DNA from: Flavobacterium sp. 9
Lineage (GTDB): Bacteria > Bacteroidota > Bacteroidia > Flavobacteriales > Flavobacteriaceae
NCBI RefSeq assembly: GCF_002754195.1
Contig: NZ_PEEU01000001.1
Coordinates: 6,200,001 to 6,264,000 of the forward strand
Length of the DNA stretch: 64,000 nucleotides
Direction: 5' to 3'
Shown here: positions 59,404 through 64,000 of the stretch, piece by piece
Numbering within the stretch: the first letter of the stretch is position 1
Layout of the letters: every line of letters begins with the position of its first letter
Notes under the pieces: generated by a model
Told to the model about the DNA's origin: nothing
What the model saw: the letters and a program-made list of their open reading frames with translations, nothing else
Database searches by the model: none
Translations under genes and position numbers: made by a program

Positions 59404-59980
59404 AGAAAAACTAAAAAAATATACCATAATTCTTGCATCGGGATCACCAAGAAGACAACAATTTTTCAAAGATTTAAATCTTGATTTTGAAATCAGATTA
59501 AAAGATATCGAAGAAATATATCCGCCTGAATTAAAAGCGGTAGAAATCACTGATTTTTTAGCAGAGCTAAAAGCAAGTGCGTTTGAAGGTGAACTAAAAG
59601 AAAATGAAATTCTGGTAACCAGCGATACGATTGTTTGGCACAATGATAAAGCGTTAGGAAAGCCCAAAAATGCCGATGAAGCTTTTGAAATGATCAAATC
59701 AATGTCGAATGCGACACACGATGTAATTACGTCTGTTTGCTTTAAAACAAGCACTACTTCTACCCTTTTGCACGATATTACAAAAGTTACTTTTAATGAT
59801 TTATCAGATGAAGCGATTTTATATTATATCGAAAACTACAAACCTTATGATAAAGCCGGAGCTTACGGAATTCAGGAATGGTTTGGCTTCATGGCAGTTG
59901 CAAAAGTCGAAGGTTCTTATACCAATGTTATGGGATTGCCTACAGCTAAAGTTTACGAATATTTGAGTACTTTAGTGTAA
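59396..59980 (+). CDS. Maf-family nucleotide pyrophosphatase
   Basis: 194 aa. YTIILASGSPRRQQFFKDL (8-26) is the Maf substrate loop; TSDTIVWHNDKALGKP (~78-93) and the catalytic Asp in DKAGAYGIQEWFG (~147-159) complete the fold. Hydrolyses non-canonical or canonical NTPs to NMPs. Its start overlaps the UbiA-type gene by 8 bases, and the MscS-like gene follows after 10 bases. Confidence 0.9.
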   Translation: MLKEKLKKYTIILASGSPRRQQFFKDLNLDFEIRLKDIEEIYPPELKAVEITDFLAELKASAFEGELKENEILVTSDTIVWHNDKALGKPKNADEAFEMIKSMSNATHDVITSVCFKTSTTSTLLHDITKVTFNDLSDEAILYYIENYKPYDKAGAYGIQEWFGFMAVAKVEGSYTNVMGLPTAKVYEYLSTLV

Positions 59981-59990
59981 AAATTTATTT

Positions 59991-60521
59991 ATGTTTTCTT
60001 TTAAAGAATATAGCGAGGAAATTCTAAGCACTATAATTGTCTTAATTGCTTTAGTTGCGTTAAGAATTATTATTGCAAAATTAATCCGCCGCTACGCCAG
60101 TTCAAGTCAATTATTAGAACATCGAACCAATTTGGTAATAAAGTACATTCATATCCTTATGAATATACTGGTTACGATTAGTCTGATTGTAATTTGGGGC
60201 GTTGAAACTAAAGATATTTTCATCACTGTTTCGTCAATTGCAACCGTTATTGGTGTTGCAATGTTTGCGCAATGGTCTATTTTGAGCAATATTACTTCTG
60301 GAATGATTTTGTTCTTTTCATTTCCTTTTAGAATTGGAGATACGATCAAAATTCACGACAAAGATTTTCCTATAGAAGCTGAAATAGAGGATATTAGCGC
60401 TTTTCACGTCAATCTGAAAACAAAGGAAGGTGAACGAATTATTTTCCCAAACAATTTATTATTACAAAAAGGCATTTCGATTATGCCGGCACACTACGAA
60501 GACAAGGAGTTTTTTGACTAA
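59991..60521 (+). CDS. small MscS-family mechanosensitive channel
   Basis: 176 aa. Two N-terminal helices and the pore helix region VSSIATVIGVAMFAQWSIL, then the MscS beta domain with FPFRIGDTIKIHD (~113-125) and ERIIFPNNLLLQKG. At 176 aa it lacks the C-terminal cage of E. coli MscS (286 aa). Part of a tight run with maf. Confidence 0.85.
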   Translation: MFSFKEYSEEILSTIIVLIALVALRIIIAKLIRRYASSSQLLEHRTNLVIKYIHILMNILVTISLIVIWGVETKDIFITVSSIATVIGVAMFAQWSILSNITSGMILFFSFPFRIGDTIKIHDKDFPIEAEIEDISAFHVNLKTKEGERIIFPNNLLLQKGISIMPAHYEDKEFFD

Positions 60522-60635
60522 AACATTTGAATGGGAATTTTATAAACTATAAGAAAAAAGCTAAAACGTTATTACTGAAATAAAGTATAATATTTGCTTA
60601 ACCAATTTTAGTTTTATAAAAAAAACTCCATAAAA

Positions 60636-61736
60636 ATGATTCAGCCAATTAAGTTGCCTTTCTATGCAAAAATTGCATGCATACTAATAAGTTTAATTTC
60701 TTTTGCCTATATATTTTGTATTGCAAAAGATATCATTACGCCAGTTTTAATGGCCTTTTTGTTTGCTGTTTTATTGCTTCCTGTATTTACTTTTCTAAAA
60801 ACAAAATTGAAGTTTCCCAGACATCTTGCTGCGATTTCCTGTGTTTTGCTTTTTGCCGCCTTTATCATCGGAATATTAGTTTTTATATCCTATGAAGTAA
60901 CGGATATGGCAAATGATTTTGATACCATAAAAAAGAACGCAAATACTTTTATAACGGATATTCATAAGTTTATTAAAGATAATTTTCACGTAAGTATTGG
61001 CGAACAGAAAAAATATCTGGATAACGTTACAAAAGATTCTGTTCAGAACGGAAAAGCTACAATAGGTTCTGCAATTGTATCTATTACAGATTTACTTTTG
61101 GATTGTACAATTATCCCAATTTATACCTTTCTGTTTTTACTGTATAAAGATCATTTCATACTTTTTCTTGCTAAATTAATTGATAAAGAAAATCATGGTA
61201 TTTTGCAAGGTATTTTATCTCAAATAAAAGTTTCCATAAACAATTATATCGTCAGCTTGATTATTGAAATGATTGTTGTCGCAGCGTTAACGAGTTTAGG
61301 ACTTTGGATTATTGGTATAAAATATTTTATTCTCTTGGGATTAATCACCGGAATTCTAAACGTGATTCCGTATATCGGAATCCTGATTGCAGGAATTATC
61401 ACGGTTCTGGCATCTTTGACAGGATCTGCCGAAACATCTATTATCTTAGGAATTCTTATCGTAAATATTATTGTGCAATTAATCGATAATAACCTAATTG
61501 TGCCATTAATTATCAATTCTAAAGTAGAAATTAATGCTTTTGTATCTATTATCGGAATTATAATTGGCGGTGCTTCTGCAGGAATTTCAGGAATGTTTTT
61601 AGCCATTCCGCTTTTAGCGATATTAAAAATTATTTTTGACAGAATAGAATCACTTGAACCGTGGGGTTATGTTATGGGAAATCATATGCCCAAAAAATTT
61701 ACATGGAGAATCAGGAAAGTTAAAGCTGAAAATTAA
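60636..61736 (+). CDS. AI-2E family permease
   Basis: 366 aa with eight membrane helices. Hydrophobic pairs at the N-terminus (ACILISLISFAYIFCI, VLMAFLFAVLLLPVF), a middle amphipathic stretch (~85-150), and C-terminal helices with GLITGILNVIPYIGILIAG (~246-264), the AI-2E signature. Despite the family name, many members transport ions or other metabolites (Na+/H+); the substrate here is unknown. Confidence 0.9.
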   Translation: MIQPIKLPFYAKIACILISLISFAYIFCIAKDIITPVLMAFLFAVLLLPVFTFLKTKLKFPRHLAAISCVLLFAAFIIGILVFISYEVTDMANDFDTIKKNANTFITDIHKFIKDNFHVSIGEQKKYLDNVTKDSVQNGKATIGSAIVSITDLLLDCTIIPIYTFLFLLYKDHFILFLAKLIDKENHGILQGILSQIKVSINNYIVSLIIEMIVVAALTSLGLWIIGIKYFILLGLITGILNVIPYIGILIAGIITVLASLTGSAETSIILGILIVNIIVQLIDNNLIVPLIINSKVEINAFVSIIGIIIGGASAGISGMFLAIPLLAILKIIFDRIESLEPWGYVMGNHMPKKFTWRIRKVKAEN

Positions 61737-61821
61737 AAATTAACTCATTTGTTAAATTTAAGCTTATAATTTTCTTACCTTGATCTAAGAATCATTTGTA
61801 AGCCAGTCAAAAATCATCTAA

Positions 61822-63633
61822 ATGTTTGTGAACAGAAAAATAATTATTTTTATTCTCTTATGCTTTTGCTTACAAGGCACTTATGCTCAGGTTAAAACCG
61901 AGAAGAAAGACAGTACTGATATTTATAAAAAAATACGTAATTATTCAAAAAAGAATAAATTTACGCAAAATCTTCACAAGCTTTTTTTTAGAACAAATAA
62001 ACCCAAAAAGAAAGAAGAACTCCTTGTTACAGATACAACGAATTATGACGGAAAAATAATCCGAAAGATTAATATCGTTACGCTTGATCCTTTTGGTCAT
62101 TCTATTACAGATACGACTCAAATGCCTAAAAACTGGGGAGAAAGAACGGGAAACCGATTGCATTTGAAAACTAAAAAAATTGCAATTTATAATCTTCTTT
62201 TATTCAAGAAAAACACACCATATAATGCTTACAAAGTGCAGGAATCTGAGCGTTTGATTCGTGCTCAAAAGTATGTTACTGCTGTTCGAATCTCAAATAA
62301 ACTCACAAGTGTAGCATCAGATTCTGTAGATGTTACCATTCGGGTTTTAGATTCCTGGAGTACAATTCCTAAGTTTTCTATATCCAGTAATCAGGTTTCG
62401 GTTGGGGTAAAAGAAAAAGACTTTTTTGGTTCCGGGCAACAACTTGAATATCGATTTACCAATAGATTTGATGATGGTAGAAATGCTAATGAAGCTACTT
62501 ATACAATACCAAATATCAAAAATACTTATATTAAGGCAATCCTAAATTATAAAATAGATCTCGATAACAATTATAGCAAAAGTGTTGATATAGAAAGAGA
62601 TTTTTATTCTCCGTTAACAAAATGGGGCGGCGGTGTTTATGTGGGGCAAAATTTTAGAAAAGACAGTTTACAAGCACCAGATTTAACGTATGCATTTCAA
62701 CCTTTTAAGTATAATTTTCAGGATTTATGGGCTGGAAAAGCTTCAAAAGTTTTTGAAGATGATTCAAACGGAATCACAAATTTGATTGTCTCCGGACGAT
62801 TTTTAAATGTTGATTATACTGAGAATCCTTCTGAAATTTATGATCCTACCCATTTTTATTCTGATGAAAAACTCATTTTAAGCGGAATTGGAATCAATAC
62901 ACGTAAGTTTATCAAAGACAGTTATATTTTTAGAAATGGTCAGACAGAAGACGTTCCCGTTGGGCGGATTTACGGTATTACATTAGGTTATCAGTACAAA
63001 AATATGATGTGGAGGCCTTATTTTGGTGCGCAATTTTCATTTGGAAATTACTATAAATGGGGATTTTTAAGTACTAATTTCGAAGCCGGAACTTTTCTTC
63101 ATGATTCAAAAACATATCAGACCGCTTTTCTATTCGAATCAAATTATTTTACAAAACTCTTTACAATAGGAAGATGGAAATTAAGACAGTTCGTTAATCC
63201 TGAAATAGTTATAGGTATAAACCGTGAAGATATTATTGGAGATCAGCTTAATATAAATGAACAAAATGGTTTGGCTGGTTTTAATAGCGCCATTTATGGG
63301 ACTAATAAAATGGTTTTGTCTTTACAAACACAAACCTACTCTCCTTATTCTGTATTAGGATTTCGTATGAATCCGTTTTTTAATTATTCAATTGCGGTAT
63401 TAGGAAGTCCAAATGATGCGATGGGACGAAACAAAGGATATTCAAAATTGACAATAGGATTATTAATTAGTAATGACTATTTAGTATTTAGTTCCTTTCA
63501 GCTTTCGTTGTCATATTACCCGACAATTCCGTTTCAGGGAGATAATGTATTTAAAACCAATACATTTGAAACTACTGATTTTGGTTTGCAAAGTTTTGAG
63601 CTGGCAAAGCCAAGAATTGTTGAGTATAAATAA
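61822..63633 (+). CDS. Omp85/BamA-like outer membrane protein
   Basis: 603 aa. Signal peptide MFVNRKIIIFILLCFCLQGTYAQ. One POTRA-like unit at ~75-180 (IRKINIVTLDPFGHSITD, then NAYKVQESERLIRAQKYV), followed by a ~410-residue predicted beta-barrel with many aromatic-ended strands (VSVGVKEKDFFGSGQQLEYRF is the first Omp85-type strand pair). It is shorter and has fewer POTRA domains than BamA. Probably in the outer membrane; client unknown. Confidence 0.82.
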   Translation: MFVNRKIIIFILLCFCLQGTYAQVKTEKKDSTDIYKKIRNYSKKNKFTQNLHKLFFRTNKPKKKEELLVTDTTNYDGKIIRKINIVTLDPFGHSITDTTQMPKNWGERTGNRLHLKTKKIAIYNLLLFKKNTPYNAYKVQESERLIRAQKYVTAVRISNKLTSVASDSVDVTIRVLDSWSTIPKFSISSNQVSVGVKEKDFFGSGQQLEYRFTNRFDDGRNANEATYTIPNIKNTYIKAILNYKIDLDNNYSKSVDIERDFYSPLTKWGGGVYVGQNFRKDSLQAPDLTYAFQPFKYNFQDLWAGKASKVFEDDSNGITNLIVSGRFLNVDYTENPSEIYDPTHFYSDEKLILSGIGINTRKFIKDSYIFRNGQTEDVPVGRIYGITLGYQYKNMMWRPYFGAQFSFGNYYKWGFLSTNFEAGTFLHDSKTYQTAFLFESNYFTKLFTIGRWKLRQFVNPEIVIGINREDIIGDQLNINEQNGLAGFNSAIYGTNKMVLSLQTQTYSPYSVLGFRMNPFFNYSIAVLGSPNDAMGRNKGYSKLTIGLLISNDYLVFSSFQLSLSYYPTIPFQGDNVFKTNTFETTDFGLQSFELAKPRIVEYK

Positions 63634-63822
63634 TAGAAAAAAAATATTTTTTTTTTCAAAATTCTACACTTTTAGAAACTCATTAAAAATCAAAATATTA
63701 CATAAATATTAGCGAATTACAACTCGTTAAAAAGCATCATTTATCCGACGAAATGCATTTGGTTTTAATTTTTGGCACAGTATATGAATATTACTAAACA
63801 GAACAAATTAAAACTAAAAAAA

Positions 63823-64000
63823 ATGAAAACAATAAAAATAGCAATCGTTGGATTATTCCTTTTGGTTGCAAGTGCCACGCAAGCTCAGGTATCAATAAAT
63901 GTTAATATAGGAACTCCTCCGGCTTGGGGTCCTGAAGGATATGCAGAAATGGAATATTACTATTTGCCGGACATCGAAGCTTATTATGATGTTAGAGCTT
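63823..64000 (+). CDS. secreted protein, 3' end outside the window
   Basis: Starts ATG 63823; signal peptide KIAIVGLFLLVASATQAQ with cleavage near residue 20. The visible 59 residues end in a Tyr- and Glu-rich, possibly structured stretch (GTPPAWGPEGYAEMEYYYLP). Similar short proteins occur in Bacteroidota, but I cannot name the family from this fragment. Confidence 0.75.
   Translation, partial: MKTIKIAIVGLFLLVASATQAQVSINVNIGTPPAWGPEGYAEMEYYYLPDIEAYYDVRA

Noticed and set aside
59380..59754. 124-codon frame on the minus strand over the maf gene
   Set aside because: Antisense shadow of the maf gene; low-complexity Ser/Phe composition.
61244..61606. 120-codon frame on the minus strand
   Set aside because: Antisense to the hydrophobic AI-2E permease gene; Ile/Thr/Pro bias is the mirror of membrane helices.

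Overview
The window looks like chromosomal DNA of a Flavobacterium-type member of the Bacteroidota. Base composition is low-GC (about one third G+C by eye). Shine-Dalgarno sequences are nearly absent, and many genes have the Bacteroidota promoter -7 box TAnnTTTG, some with a TTTG about 19 bases upstream. Family content also fits: menaquinone genes, a ResB-CcsA fusion, YpdA, DUF3667, DUF2853, an Omp85-type surface protein and signal peptides ending in AQ. No CRISPR array, rRNA, phage or classical insertion sequence was seen.

Layout. 1-2.5 kb: a truncated WG-repeat protein and two uncharacterised genes. 2.5-3.1 kb: an intact tRNA-Val(TAC), a small GIY-YIG nuclease gene, and a rearranged tRNA-Val copy that supplies the nuclease stop codon. 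3.2-8.1 kb: MsbA-like ABC exporter, proline dehydrogenase, 3-dehydroquinate synthase. 8.1-11.3 kb: a leader with a 59-codon ORF, arginine decarboxylase, a deoxyhypusine-synthase-like enzyme and an acidic-tail protein. 11.4-20.3 kb: RecQ, DinB-like protein, a divergent PEP carboxylase, Lrp regulator, M14 peptidase facing an XRE regulator across an array of GTTTAC-N4-GTAAAC operators, and an acyltransferase. 20.3-25.1 kb: a co-directional run (spermidine-synthase-like protein, M23 peptidase, lipoprotein, secreted protein), an NTF2-like protein and an APC permease. 25.1-34.7 kb: quinone-reductase-like flavoprotein, AraC regulator, class V aminotransferase, MsrA, SelO, YpdA with a CYTH protein, and an OmpA-like pair. 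34.7-45.3 kb: dispersed menaquinone genes (menC, menA, menB, menD) with a UPF0173 hydrolase, CvfB and others. 45.4-51.4 kb: thioredoxin-fold protein, GNAT, glutathione peroxidase, ECF sigma/anti-sigma pair, DoxX and DUF3667 proteins. 51.7-64 kb: cytochrome c assembly fusion, a GH28 pectinase behind a LacI-type operator, then a run of DUF2520, KdsC, UbiA-type prenyltransferase, Maf, MscS, AI-2E permease, Omp85-like protein and a truncated secreted protein.

How the genes work together. menD, menC, menB and menA cover most of menaquinone synthesis, and the ResB-CcsA fusion matures the c-type cytochromes of the same respiratory chains. MsrA, glutathione peroxidase, YpdA, SelO and the flavoprotein are redox-defence functions. 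SpeA with the deoxyhypusine-synthase homolog suggests a polyamine branch.

The intergenic regions are unusually rich in short inverted and dispersed repeats. At least three families are present twice or more in this one window. The most unusual locus is the tRNA-Val/GIY-YIG nuclease/tRNA-copy arrangement at 2.5-3.1 kb.
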